A stretch of DNA of 64,000 nt from Diprion similis (taxonomy: Eukaryota > Arthropoda > Insecta > Hymenoptera > Diprionidae). Positions within the stretch are counted from its first letter, which is position 1; the number at the start of each line of letters is the position of its first letter. The stretch spans positions 7,192,001 to 7,256,000 of the forward strand of contig NC_060114.1 of assembly GCF_021155765.1 (NCBI RefSeq), given 5' to 3'. The translations under genes were made by a program, and so were the position numbers. Shown piece by piece: positions 1 through 12,476 of the stretch. The notes beneath the pieces are model-generated. The model was given only the letters and a program-made list of their open reading frames with translations. It ran no database searches and was not told where the DNA came from.

Positions 1-529
1 CTTTTAAGCTTATAGGAGGGGGGAAGCAATGCTCGCGGTTGTTGCAGCAAGCAAGCAGGCAGGCTGGCCTCACGCTTTGTATCATACCGTATAACAAGCT
101 GCATTATACCTGCATAGGCAGCCTACTGGGAACCGTCACTTTCAAACTGCATCGCTGCAGTTACGACACAGAAAAAGATTACAGGTGTGTATGTGTAGTA
201 TATATAATGTTGTGCTGGTATACGTACACAAAGACGATGTTCACCTCCAAGTATTTCATGTGTGACGTATAGCTATAGGAGTGTGCGCAACGTTATTATA
301 GATGCCTACGGCCTTCGTTGTCGCATAACCGCAATTGCAATAGTGCAGCGCTACTGCATGTAACGCCATTGCTGCTGCAACGGGAAACAATATATCTAAT
401 ACGCAAGACTCGTTGCACACCGGTTTCGACATCCATGATAGCAAATCTAATCTCAGAACTTGAGAATTCCATGTTGCTTGGGGATTGATAATTTGTAGTT
501 TAAAGTTCAGTGGTTATATTTGTAGTCAG

Positions 530-900
530 AATTTTAAATTCGAAATTGAAATTGTGGACCAAGATTTTCTCAAGAACGGGCAAATTGCCGATTTCAATTT
601 TGCTAGTCTTGAATCTGTCACTAGGATTTCAAAATTCATTATTTCAGCTCGAACGTGACGGACTAAAAATATAACTAAGATCGGTAACTTGCCGATTTTA
701 ACACCAAATAATCGTGAATATGACACAGGGATTCAAACTTGACGATTCGAGAGCTAAAATCGGTAAAAAAATATGTAAATTCCGTTTCAACTTACCGATT
801 TCAAAATCGGTAAAAATAGTGAATCTAAAATTGTGATTAAAATTTCACGATTTAAAATCATAGCTAGCGAATCGACCAAGAACACAAAAGATATATTCAA
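530..900. repeat. Degenerate repeat of an AATCGGTAA-type phrase
   Basis: Variants of AAATCGGTAA and its complement TTACCGATTT recur many times within about 370 bp, mixed with GATTTYAAAATC-like words. The copies are neither identical nor evenly spaced, so this is an old, decayed or recombining short-unit repeat and not a clean satellite. No coding potential is seen. Confidence 0.55.
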
Positions 901-3419
901 TTTTCGTAAATATCGGTAACTTCTCACTTTCACATGGTATCGTCGGTTACAAATCCCTGACATCGTAAACCACAGAATATCAAAAAATAATCATGACATG
1001 CATATTTCGTTGCGTTTGCGTTGTGGACGAAAGTACAATCGTTCTCAAAATCCTCCTCCCGATCCATTTTCCAGACGAAATCGGCAAACGGTACAAATGC
1101 AGTAAAAAATTCAGCTTTTGTTACACACAGGTAGAGAAGTTTCTCTGACGAAACCCGATGTGCACAGCTTGGTAGGGCGTTCTCTTCCGTTCCTTTTTGC
1201 CAACACGAACAAACGCCATACAAGACACAAAGATCCGTGCTCGTCAAGTAGCCGGAATGGCGTTGCATGCATTCGACGAGGACGCCACGCGGTGCATCGA
1301 CTTCCAGGTGTGTGTTTGTGTGTGTGTGAAGCACTACCACACCGACACTTTCAGAGTCCAGCTGGTCGTTCGGCGCTGAACAGCTGCCCACATCCTGTTC
1401 TCACAAGCGCCTCCATGTTGTTATACCTATATACCTATGCGACAGGGCTGCTGCTACCGCCATCCACTTCCACCTCTCAATGACGACGCCGACGATCACC
1501 GGACGGCGTTTCCTCTTCCCGACGGTGCTGGTGCTGGTGCTGGTGCTGGTGCTGCTGTTGCAGCAGCAGACGAGGGTACGCTAGCATCCTTTGTGTCAAA
1601 AGCCCACAATTTTAAACCGCATACATAGCACGCAAGCACCTTGTTCTTCGCCTCTTTTTTTTTTTCAGTGGATGCACTTCATCTGCACATGGCATCTGTG
1701 ACAAACGGACACGTGTATGACTGGTTCAAGTGCAATATTTTTGTCCAATATGTACTGTGATATCATGATCATGGTTTTCAATCAGTTTTCGTTTTTACTT
1801 CGAAAAGTGTCCAAACTTTTCAGTTTTTTAGCTATTGCATTCCACCCTGTTTTGCGAAATGTTGTGATACGATTGGCTGAAGAGAAACAAAGCCTCGCTA
1901 GTCGATTGTTGCATAATTACATACTTCAGGTTTGAAAATTGTAAAATAATTGACAAAACAAGTGAGGCAGATAAACGAATGAAACCCGAGAAGAACCCCT
2001 ATTAGAAGTTTAATTGTGGATCATAGAGTTCAACATTCCTCACAAAATTGAAAGAGAAAAGAAAATGATCTAATTTTCGCGCAAATACTATTTGGAATGA
2101 TCCAAACTCTGTTACACAAAAGAAAAAAGAATAAATCCCACCAGATTGCAAAAATCTTTTAATGAAATTTCTCGAATCATTGATTATTCCTCCAGTTATC
2201 AACGAAGTAATAAATTACCTAAAAATCCAATCAGTAAATTATAAATATTCTTTTTTCTCAACAAAATGAGTCAGTTGAAAACTCTGCACTTAAAAATCCG
2301 CTGATTCCTACAATACGTTTGATTCTCGTTAACAGACAAAAATGGCATCCGGACAACTAACTACGGAATGCCAATTACGTACACCGCATGTAACGACTTC
2401 TGTTCGTTACATAATTACATTTGCTGGCCGCAGCGCGTAATCTCCGGACTGGCAAGCCCCGTCGCATGGTCATATCATTGGCGTCGTCGTGTCCATGTCG
2501 TCGTGAATCGAATGCGGGTCAGACGAGTGAGTGAGGTAAGCAGATGCGTCGCTGCCGGTGCACCAGCTAGCCAGCAAGCAAGCAAGCAAGCAAACAGCAC
2601 GTGCCCCAACAGGTGTTTCTTCCTCCATAAAGGATGACCAAAAGTTGTTGCTCCTTTTTTCGAGTTTTATCGAGGAGTGGCCAAGCCTGGAGACTGACTG
2701 ACTGACTGACTGACTGTATCCGGCAGTGAGTCTCTCGACGAGTCTCTTATCTGGGTACTTATCGCATGACCACTGCTGCTTTTCGTCGCGGAGCTCATGA
2801 TCAGGTTTCTTTTTCTTCACTGTTGTGTGTACAAACTGTTAACTTGCTGGTTTGTCATTTTTTTCCATTTTTACTGCTTTATATAAATCACGGAAAAAAA
2901 AAACTAACACTTTTTTTTTTTTTTTTTTTTTGTCTTGTCTTCTGTTGTCCTCATTATACTATGTCAGCAACTTTCCTCTACGGAAAAGAAAAACCACAGT
3001 ATAATAATTAGCTTGCGGTATGGATTCCGGTGCTTTTATGTTATATAAATTTGGGAGTTATTCAGTTTTACGTTTCCCAAACGTCGTTAGTTTTGCTTTA
3101 TGAACAAAGAATCAATTGCCATAAACAGATTCTGTCTTGATTATATCTATAATCGAAATTTTTACAACTGAAAACTCCTGAAGTTCGTTGGATCGATTCT
3201 TTGAACGTAGAATGTAGAGAATAGAATGGAACGTTAGGAATCTGAAAGAGAAAAGGTAATGTGACGTGATGTGGAAGGAAGCGAACACACAGCCGATTAG
3301 GTATAACACGTCTCATGTACAGTCCAATTCAAAAGTGTGCTGTATACTATACAAACTCGTCATCAGAACCATCAATTCTCTTCTCCTTTATTCTTTAATT
3401 TGATGTCTAAGATCTCTGC

Positions 3420-3630
3420 ACAATTTTCTGTGTATAACTCAAGTGTGCTCAACTTCGGTCAGTTTCGGTTAAGTAACATTGCTGGACTCCAGTAAACTTC
3501 CGTCAGCTTTGGTCAATTTTGTTTGACCTGAGTCAACTGCAGTCTAGCTTCGATTACCTTCGGTTATAGGTTACCATTTAATTCGAGATCAATTGCGGTC
3601 AACTTCTTTCAACTTCAATCCAACTTCTGT
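3420..3630. repeat. Degenerate repeat of a GGTCAACTTC-type phrase
   Basis: Words such as CAACTTCGGTCAG, AAACTTCCGTCAG and CAACTTCTTTCAACTTC recur every 15-30 bp. The unit drifts in length and sequence but the phrase is unmistakable. There is no open frame or gene signal across it. Confidence 0.55.
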
Positions 3631-6600
3631 TGGGTTATGATGATATCCAATATTCACCGGTGCAAACAAATTCGTTCCAATTAGATCACGGCAGGACATG
3701 TATGCAGGATTATTTTCAAGGGTTTCCACCGCGACCGTTATCATCCACCACCACCATCATCATCACCACCACCACCACCTACCCACCACAGGCAGAATCG
3801 CCGCCTTCGCGCAGACTCCGACCTTGACGTCCTTGGCGTCTGCATCAACGACGACGAGACCCGGGCACGAAATTCAAGAACAAAGGACTAAGTATACTCG
3901 GCGAATTAGAAATCACGGGGCATTATAGAACATAATAGAAGAAAAAGGAAGAGACCGTTTCCATTCGTCGAATTTAGATTATAACGGTTACGTGCAATTA
4001 TATATGTATAGTCCGTTCATCATAGCATGCTTGGAACGCGGTGCCAAGAGATCCAACGACTTGTCTGTGCGAGGTGTTATATACTTGTAAATTCATCGAT
4101 TACAACGTACAAGCAGAAATTCTGATTCATTCGGGTGTTCCAAATGCTCTAGATCATGGGAATAAAGTCACTGTTACTTCTGCCTCCACTAATCATGCTT
4201 GAAATACGGACTTTATTTAGAGTACTATACGCCAGTCTCGTTTTCAATCCACCTAAAAAAATAATACCGAGGTTAAAACAACTCACAAGATGATGTTTTA
4301 AAGGGTTTGTCCTAACTTTATTTTGACCTCAAGAAGCCGACAGAAGATGATTGATCGATAATTTGTGGTTAATCTAGTATTTCAACGAAGTAAGTTCATG
4401 AAGCATGACTTTTAGGGCAGTCGGTGAAAAACCCGTAAAATTATTGAAGTGTTTGAAATAGACGGAATGTCATCAGGCAAAAGTTCATTCAGTTGGCAAT
4501 ACAATTATCGTTTGTCCCAATTCCGATTTCGCTTTCCCGTCGATGCATTTCCGTAATTACAAAAGCAATTGCTCGGTAAACCTATAAAGCCGATATTCCA
4601 TGTCAAACAGACGACGCAAAATTCACCCCTTGCAGGACGAATGGAGGGATGTTTCGAAGTGAAATGAAGCTGCAGCCCATGTTACAGCAGAGGATGGATC
4701 CTCTGATCGCCATGATTTGCAGGCTGAGCTGCAACGCACCTCGGGCTATGGGATGCCATAACAATGCAGCTCAGTCATCGGTTGCTGCCTCCTCCGCACA
4801 GACTGCAACTAAACTCTCCAAGCTACGACGACGACGACGACGTCGACGACGACCAGTACGTTGTGGTAGTGAACGATATGGGAGGGTGTGAGTTACGTGA
4901 GCTCCCAGAGACCATGGACCAGTATTTAGGTTCTCGGAATTCCCAGACTGCAAGAGAGCTGAGGAGAGAAGAGAAGAGAAGAGAAGAGCAGAGCAAAGCA
5001 AAGCTAAGCGAAGCGAAACGAAAAGCAGAATGGACCTACTCCGACATTCGTAGTCTCTCTCATCTCCTTTTCTGTTAACTTCTTTTCACTTCACACTTTT
5101 TCATCACGTCTTGGTATGGAAAATCAGTGTGTATTTGAAAACCTTTGCCAGCATCTAAAAGAACTATAGGTACCTGTAGTAATCATGAGGTCTCCCAGTT
5201 AATTAAGGTTGTATCAGATGTACAATCGATTCGAAAAGTGGCAGAATGGAAAGATATTTCGCTCAACTTAAACAAGCTTTAAAATCAATCAATGAATGAG
5301 GTTCTGATGAGTTTTATTAGAACACTATCACTTTGATATGAAAAGAATGAAAAAAATTGAAACTATGAAGTTTGATCGAAATGGTTCAGAACCCAATTAA
5401 ACAATCTGTAACGGATTACATTAGCAATCACATTTTGCTGGTGCCAGTTTTGTATAGTTTGTTCCTTTTCAATGAAGCTCATAGCTCACTTGATCTTGAC
5501 ACATATATTCTCACTTCTCCTGCGTATAACACTGGTATCACACCGGGGTCGCTAAAGACCCCACTAGTGAATAGTCTCAACGGTTATTGACCTTGTGAAA
5601 AATTCAAAATCGCTCGACTTGTGGGTCCCTAAAGTTTTAATCCATCAAGTTTAATAGAAAAGAATTCAAACAATGTCCGAATAGATCGTACCAACATTTA
5701 GCAATGACAACAGAAACTCTGTCCTCTTTGATACACTTTCTCAGACTTAATTCCCTTTTTTCGGAAGATCATCATCATCATCAGCGAATCGGAATATTAT
5801 ATCGGAAGATTTAGTGTTCGATGAAACGTAATCGACTGTAAATTTTCGGGTACATTTTAAAGTAGATAAAACTGAATCAGACCAAACAGTTATTCATTCC
5901 AGGCCTCACAGGTACAATAAATTGAACCTCTTCTCCCGGGTCGTAGAAAATTTGTGAAGAAGTTTAGGGCCGTTTTCAAGGTCGCCTAAGGCACTTATTG
6001 CCTTCGCCATTTCGTTTCCTGCGGCAGGGTGTTTTAGTTTTAGTTTTACGAAGGTTGTTTCGAAGCGGCCTGATGCATGCAGTGCAGCTGCATGCCGGGG
6101 TTGGTGGTTTGGTTTTCAGGTTGGGTTGGCAACGCGGAGAAGTTCTATGTATACCTACGCGAGACGAGCTGAAGGCTTGTTGGGGTCTTCTCCGACCGAC
6201 TGACTACCTACTAAAACACGAACTGTTTTACTTTCCATTCTGCTGGCACGAGTGTTGATCTTCTTCGTCTATCCTTTCCCATAACGAAAGTAAAGTGATC
6301 AATGAGAACATGAATTGTGGGAAGGATTGACCGATTGGAACAATTTTGTGCAAAAATAAAAACCCTGGAAAAACAGTTTTTTCTTTGTTTTTTTTTCTTA
6401 TGATCTGGGGATCGAAATGACCTAAAAAAAATCATGGTAGAGTTTTTTGTCGCCAGAGTCACTTCATTCAATTCACTGATTTCTAGAATATCTAGAAGCA
6501 TGTGACTGTAGACAGAAAACAAGAGAATCTACTCCCCACGTGCGTATAATTTTTTATTCCTAAGTTCTATAGTTTGTTCAAGTGACATACACGAATTGTT

Positions 6601-6872
6601 AAAAAAAGGAGTTCAACATTCGTTATGGGCTTGAGTTTGAATTTGAGTATTTAGAATTTGAGTACACAAATACAGATTATCGACATTGTTATAATCCCAA
6701 AAACACATCAATTCCATGATCAGATCATAACAATACTCGATTAATTATTCTCCCTCGTATAATATGTTTAACAATCGGTATGACGATTATCGTTGTGTTA
6801 TTATTCTTATTATTGTTACGCAATATCTGTTTACCGGTCCAAAATTAAAAAAACAACTGACTAAACCAATTT

Positions 6873-7718
6873 CTTAAGAGGTTAGGGGTAGTCAGAACCG
6901 GGAAAAAATGAGTGTTTGCAATAATATTTTTTTTCATGGTAATTAAATTAGTTTTCTAAACCAATTATTTATAATTATTCTTTGATGTTTCAAGTATATT
7001 TCTACTAAATTTAAAATGAAAAAAAAACTCGATAGGGCTGTCGCCATTTTCTCCGAACTTGGTTTTTAAAACATCGTTTGCAGTGACAACAATTACATCC
7101 GCCTGGTTTACCCGAAATCAATGAGATAAGAATAAATCATTAGTTCAATAGTTAATTTAGTCTTTAATCGAAGCTTTTTTGATTTTTTTGAAAATTACCA
7201 AAATGGCGGATTCTCAAGGTTTTTTCGTTACTTTTGAAGGAAAAAAGCACTAGTTTTTGGGAATATCGCATTAGTTTTTTCCGAAAGCCCGAGAATTTAA
7301 TTGTTTAAACAATTTTTTTTCAACATTTTGAGCCATTTTGAAACGAAACTTATTTTTACAAAATTTGGCCTAAAGTGATACTTTTTGAGTCATCAGTTTT
7401 TAAATTTTGCAGTTTTTTGATTGAAAAAATCAAAAACTATGACTTTAAGCCAAATTTCGTAGAAATAACTTTCATTTTAAAATTGCCCAAAATATTTTTA
7501 AAAAAAATAACGCACACAAAAAAAAATTGTTTCAACAATTGCTTTTAAACAACCGAATGCTCGAGTTTTCGGAAAAAAACTAAATTTAGGATATCTCGAA
7601 AACTATTTGTCGGATTGACTTGAAATTTACAGGTAATATTCTCGAGACATCATACACCAAGAATATGCAGGAAAAAAATCATTTTTTTGAAAATTCTAAC
7701 TACCCCTAACCCCTTAAG
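6873..7718. mobile_element. Foldback (hairpin) element with 25-bp terminal inverted repeats
   Basis: The left end at 6,873-6,897 starts CTTAAGAGGTTAGGGGTAGT. The right end at 7,694-7,718 is its reverse complement with 2 mismatches over 25 bp. Inverted similarity continues inward: an AATTGTTTAAACAA-type core and CGAAAGCCCGAG near 7,283 pair with CTCGAGTTTTCGG near 7,560 on the other arm. The whole 846-bp unit is therefore an imperfect palindrome. It encodes no protein, so it is most likely a non-autonomous foldback or MITE-like DNA element. I see no clear target-site duplication. Confidence 0.65.
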
Positions 7719-8684
7719 TGTCTTCTTCCCAAAACCAACTTGTACTGTCTTTCGGTCCACGGTTTAAAGCTAACGCCCTATCGAAGACTCTGAAACTAAA
7801 TTCGTGACTTGTACCACATATTTCAACCCAACTCTGAACCCTTCAATGTCTTCAATATATTTTCACCCTGATAACTGATTTATTTATGGTTTTTGGAATT
7901 AGAAAACAAAAACTTTGGAAAACCTATTCCTTCTATAAATTTATCCTATTTCCTCCAAATATTTACTGTTATTTTTGTTTATGGTTTTAAAAAGTGAGAA
8001 AATCAACAGTTGAAACGCAACGGTGTTTCACGACTGTACAGTTATTATCTAATTATTTTCATCTCGCTAGCTGGTATAAAATTGCGATAGATGCAACAAA
8101 AAATGCCTGATCATTCGTTAATTACCTATCAATTTCGTTTCGGGTTATATTCCTTCATTTTTCAATCACTGATATTTTTCTTTAAGATGCAAACGATTAG
8201 CAAAAAATTAAAGAAGAAAGAGCAATCAGAAATATAATAAAGCTATAAATTTTGGATTTATTTTATTCATGTACCTACACAGAATCGGTCTTTACTTGAA
8301 AATTTTTTCATCAAAACATCATCCCCATTATTATTATTACTACTATCGTTAATATTATTTTAGTGAATCCGGACCAATGAATGAAAATAAAAAGTATTTA
8401 TAAACAATCGAATTTTTTTCAAACAGAAGATAAAAAGAAACCCGCGACGACAAGTTTCGTGCGATTGAGAACCGTTTAGGTTTGAAAACCTCTGTTGGTA
8501 CAATCGCGACCGCCGGGACCAGAATGGCTGGATAGAATTTTTGGGGACAGGGAACTAGAGAGAGAAAGAGAAAGAGAGAAAGAGAGAAAAAGAAAGAGAG
8601 AGAGTCTGAACCGGGTCAATACTCGTAACGTCCGTTCCTCTTTAAGACGTTGCGTCTCGTCTGCCGTGGCGGGTCGGAGGATCG

Positions 8685-8732
8685 AGGGTTGGGGTTGGGG
8701 TTGGGTTTGGGGTTGGGGTTGGGGTTGGGTTG
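8685..8732 (+). repeat. GGGGTT short tandem repeat, potential G-quadruplex
   Basis: About eight units of GGGGTT or GGGTTT follow each other without interruption. Closely spaced runs of three or four G meet the usual G-quadruplex pattern on the plus strand. The unit resembles a ciliate-type telomere repeat, but here it is only a 48-bp interstitial array in a GC-rich block. Confidence 0.7.
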
Positions 8733-8836
8733 ACGTTGAGGGGCGGCATTCGGGGTTCGGTGTGACCCACGCACCCTGCAGGGGTTGCTGGCTGGCTGGC
8801 TGGCTGGCTGCCGAGCGTTCGGTGCTCGGAACAGCC

Positions 8837-8856
8837 TACGTGCTTCGGAGCACGTA
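8837..8856. other. Perfect 8-bp hairpin with TCGG loop
   Basis: TACGTGCT, then TCGG, then AGCACGTA form a perfect stem with a four-base loop, within the GC-rich block around 8.65-8.95 kb. No flanking T-tract or gene gives it an obvious job, so it may be chance or part of an unrecognised transcript. Confidence 0.4.
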
Positions 8857-9039
8857 AGCCAGACCTGAGCAGTGCGGAGCCTTCTCGACGCATCGACAGC
8901 GACGCGGGGTGGCGAATACTCGCAACTCGGCGTCCCAGGCTGGGAAAACTCGGGTTTTTACTAAGTATGGTTGGCTCCCGAGGGTTGACAATCCTTGAAA
9001 TTTTATGCTATGCAACATCACATGAATTCTTTGAAATTT

Positions 9040-9400
9040 TCTATAGATTGGTACTACGAGAGTTTTGAAATATAGTTGTAAAGTTATTTGAAATCGTTTC
9101 TAGATTAAATATTATTATGGAATATTTTGATGATCTTGTGAAGTTGTTTGAAATTATTTGAAATCATATGAAATCCGATAGTAAAGTGTTTCAAAATCGT
9201 TTGTAATCCCGTGATAAAATCACCTGAATCCTTGTCATTTTTTTTATTTCAATACTCTAGTGAAATTTTTTGAAATCAACTGTCATCTTCGAAATCATAT
9301 GAAATTCCTGAAATCATATTCGAAGGTTTTTCATATTATTTGAAATCGTCTCAAATCTCTAAATTGTTTTTAAATCACGTGAAATGTTATCATTATAGAA
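9040..9400. repeat. Degenerate repeat of a GAAATCATWTGAAAT phrase
   Basis: Words such as TTTGAAATCGTTT, TTGAAATTATTTGAAATC and ATATGAAATCC recur continuously for about 360 bp. Unit length and sequence both drift. No coding potential is seen. Confidence 0.55.
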
Positions 9401-9575
9401 TAACGTTTGAACACCGTTATAACTGTACAAAAATCTGATACAAATAAAACTATCGATTTTGATTTCATACGTATTCACTTTCAGTTGTTGATTTGAAATT
9501 TTTCGAAATTTGCAAGATTAATTAATAATACGATTTGCGATTAGTTCGCGACATTTTTTTCGATTTTTCGAAAGA

Positions 9576-9609
<34 letters not shown>

Positions 9610-12087
9610 AAAGGAGGAATAAAGTATCTTTTTCCGTCTTTCTCTTTCACTCGCCACCCCAAGTATTGCAGATTCAAGGATCCGCCAGGTGCCGTATTTT
9701 CTTTATCCTACCGTTGCCGCCGTCGCAGAGGAAACGGAGCAAAGGAAAAGGTGTTTGAAAACTTGAAAAGCAGCGTAGAAGGAATTCGTGAAAAATGTAT
9801 CGATCAAATTAGCCGTTTTTTTTATTTTTATTTTTTATTTTGCATTCTTTTTTTTCCGTCTTATTACAATCCTTCTTCATGAATTATAGAATACACCACT
9901 ATGCACACGTTAGACCGTTTTGGTTTCACAAAAAAATTCATGATGTACGGGATCAAATTCCCCACAATCTAATCGAATCGAATCTGACCCAATAATCTCG
10001 ATTTGTATTTCACGCACTTGAATGAATAAATCAGGGTGAACTTTCTGAGGCGCACGTGTGATCGTAGCAAAATCTTGCAAAGACGATAATTGAGATCCGC
10101 GTTGACGGGTTCATTTTATAATGCAAAGTAGTGCATTTCGGTTCAATTTTTCTTTTTTTTTTTTCTCTCTCTCTCTCTCTTCACATATACATGCCAGACG
10201 ATTATCAAAATAAATATTCATTTTTTTTTTTTCATCTACCGTTCAAATGTGTCAAAAAACTTCGATTATACAGGTATGTATATGAACGATCCTTTGCAAC
10301 GTGAATAATATTCACAAACTATATGATATTATTTGATATTTTTCACTTCTAATATTGCTTACATTAAATCGAAATAAATTCTCTGACCTCTGAAAAAAAA
10401 AAAAAACAGAAATAAAAAAAACTTTCCTCGCTACTTGCAAGTAACTTATGATTGGACAGGATAATTCTAATTTCGTTATTAAAAGAAAAACAAAACAACA
10501 AAAACACTCAAAGGACATCGAAACCGAGTTGAATGAAGAGGGAAAAAAAAAAAATTGCAGAGTGGTGTCGGAAACTGAATTCTTTTTTCTCTCCTTCTTC
10601 TCATCGATTTGTTTAGTATTTTCGAAAAAGTAACTAGAATTGGAAGCAAAGAAAAACAAAAACAACAAAATCGAACGAATCTAACAAGTTGTGCAGCGTT
10701 ACGAATAACGCTGAATTATATGCGCAGCGATTGCAATCGAGCCTCGTCAATACAGTCTGGCACTAGAAGCATGCTATCTCTCTCTTTCTTACTCTCTTTC
10801 GTAGCAGTACACAATAGAATAGAAAGAGAGAGAGAGAGAGAGTGAAATCTCCCCCTTCTAATCGCCGCCCGCTTGCCTACGCATATTGCAGAAGAGTTCG
10901 GTTCGTCAGGATGATGCAGCATAGTAGGTACAGAAAAGGGGAGAAGGTAAAGGGGGAGAAAAATTTAGGGGAAGAGCCATGCGATGGGTAAGGTTGTATG
11001 CATAGGGCGCTCATATCGCGCTGCTGTTGCTGCTGCTGGTGGTGCATGTGGGTTGGAAAAAGAAGAATAGAGAACAGGAGAGAAGTGTGTGTAAGACAAG
11101 GGGAAAAAAAAAAGGAAAAAGGAAATCAAAAAGGGTTGAAGGGAGGAGAGGAGAGGAGAGGAGAGAGACTAACCCCTGAGGGAGTATAATCATTGTTCAA
11201 TTCGCTATTCCCTATACTGGGCTATATACATTGTCATATTGAGTACGTGTGAAATAAAAAATATTTTTATACCCCACAGCATGGCCGCTGTTTCATTTTT
11301 GAAAAAAAAAAATAAATAAATAAAATTGACGATTGAAAATCGAATTTAACTTTTTTTGTCAAGCTTGATTATTTTCGACATGACGAGAAAAAAATAACAA
11401 CGAAAACAGGTGAAAATTTATTTTTTTGAGTCGAAACAAAAATATTTACTAATCGTGGTGTGTAATGTGCTTTTTGTTTTTCCACTTTTTGAATTTGATC
11501 TTTGAAATTCGTGAAATTCCATTTTTCGAGGAAGTTCGATAAAAAAAAAAGAAAAAAAAAAAAGAAAAAGAAAAACCGATAACGATAAAAGAACAAACAA
11601 ATAAACGATTCGAACTGTCGGGCAGAAAAAGTGTACAGGTAGGTTTGGTGCTTGAAAAGGAAGTGTATGGAATATAAAAAGCAGCAGAAGAAGAAGAAGA
11701 AGAAGAAGAAGAAAAAGAAGAAGAAGCATAAAAAGAGATGTAATATCCCGCTGGACTGGGCTTCACCTCCCCTCTATCTTTTTCCACTCCTTAACTGATC
11801 CTTTGAAGTGGCTTAATACATATATATGTATATATGAAATGTATATATGTATTGTATACAGAAAAGAACAGGAGAGAAGTTTTTGTCGGTTGTATTTTCT
11901 CTGGTTTTTACTTCGTTTTATTTTTATTCATTTTCTTCGTTTGTTTGTTTTTTTTTTTTTTTTTGCTCGCTGCTTTTTCAGAGGGGGCGAAAAGGGCCTA
12001 AGGCCCTCGACTGACCCTGAAAGTTCAACAGCCCTGTATAAGTGATATACCGCGTCTTGGCGTGCCTTCTAAACGGTCTCTATATAG

Positions 12088-12476
12088 GGTATTCCGTGCC
12101 AATTCTAGAGAGTGAAGTCTACAATTTTACTTAGATCAAAATTTTTTTTTTTACCTCATTTTTCAAGTAATTGTGTTGCACAAGTGAGATATTATATCCA
12201 TATTGAGATGAACAATATAGTTGAGATTAACATGTATAGTACTTTACGTATTAGCTAAAGTTGGTACAAAAATAACAAAAAAAAAAGGAAAAATAAAAAT
12301 TGAAAACCTCAAAACTGTCACATTTTAAATTCGCTTGAAATTGCAAATTAGTAAAGAAAGAATGAAGTTAAATAAAATTTAAAAGCATTTCGAGATTGAT
12401 ATAGAATGATGCAAAAAAATTTTAACTAATCAAAGACATTCGAGGTTGGACGATAGTCCAATTGGCATGGAATGCC
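12088..12476. mobile_element. Possible short terminal-inverted-repeat element
   Basis: GGTATTCCGTGCCAATT at 12,088-12,104 faces AATTGGCATGGAATGCC at 12,460-12,476. These are inverted repeats with 15 of 17 matches. Just inside, TTACTTAGATCAAAATTTTT and AAATTTTAACTAATCAAAG also pair. The 390-bp AT-rich interior has no open frame. This fits a MITE-like element but is weaker than the hairpin at 6.9-7.7 kb. Confidence 0.4.

Larger units (their letters stand above)
1..6872. other. Non-coding stretch, no gene recognised
   Basis: No open frame here has recognisable protein similarity, and those present overlap low-complexity DNA. It is probably part of the very long intron 3 of the minus-strand UTX gene (inference). 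Contents include a degenerate repeat at 530-900, a GC-richer block at about 1,120-1,580 ending in tandem GGTGCT units, and a GACT tetranucleotide run near 2,693-2,716. Further on are a second degenerate repeat at 3,420-3,630, a CAY-rich run at about 3,745-3,780, an ACG trinucleotide run near 4,825-4,850 and a short perfect palindrome at 6,075-6,095. Confidence 0.6.
7719..12087. other. Non-coding stretch with microsatellites
   Basis: No gene is recognised. There is a GC-richer block at about 8,640-8,950 with a G-rich repeat and a short hairpin, and a degenerate GAAATC repeat at 9,040-9,400. There are also TA dinucleotide runs near 9,577-9,606, GA/CT tracts near 10,170 and 10,830, an AAG run near 11,690-11,720 and many homopolymers. 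Open frames over these repeats are low-complexity artefacts. Confidence 0.6.

Noticed and set aside
44..70. AGCAAGCAGGCAGGC-type words as a possible array
   Set aside because: Only a few short units of a simple repeat, with no evidence of function.
930..1391. 153-codon minus-strand open frame
   Set aside because: No family resemblance, and the other strand has a comparable frame over the same bases. The long frame follows from GC-rich, stop-poor DNA.
11369..11787. Overlapping minus-strand frames rich in Phe and Ser
   Set aside because: They translate an AAG microsatellite and poly(A) tracts and are low-complexity only.
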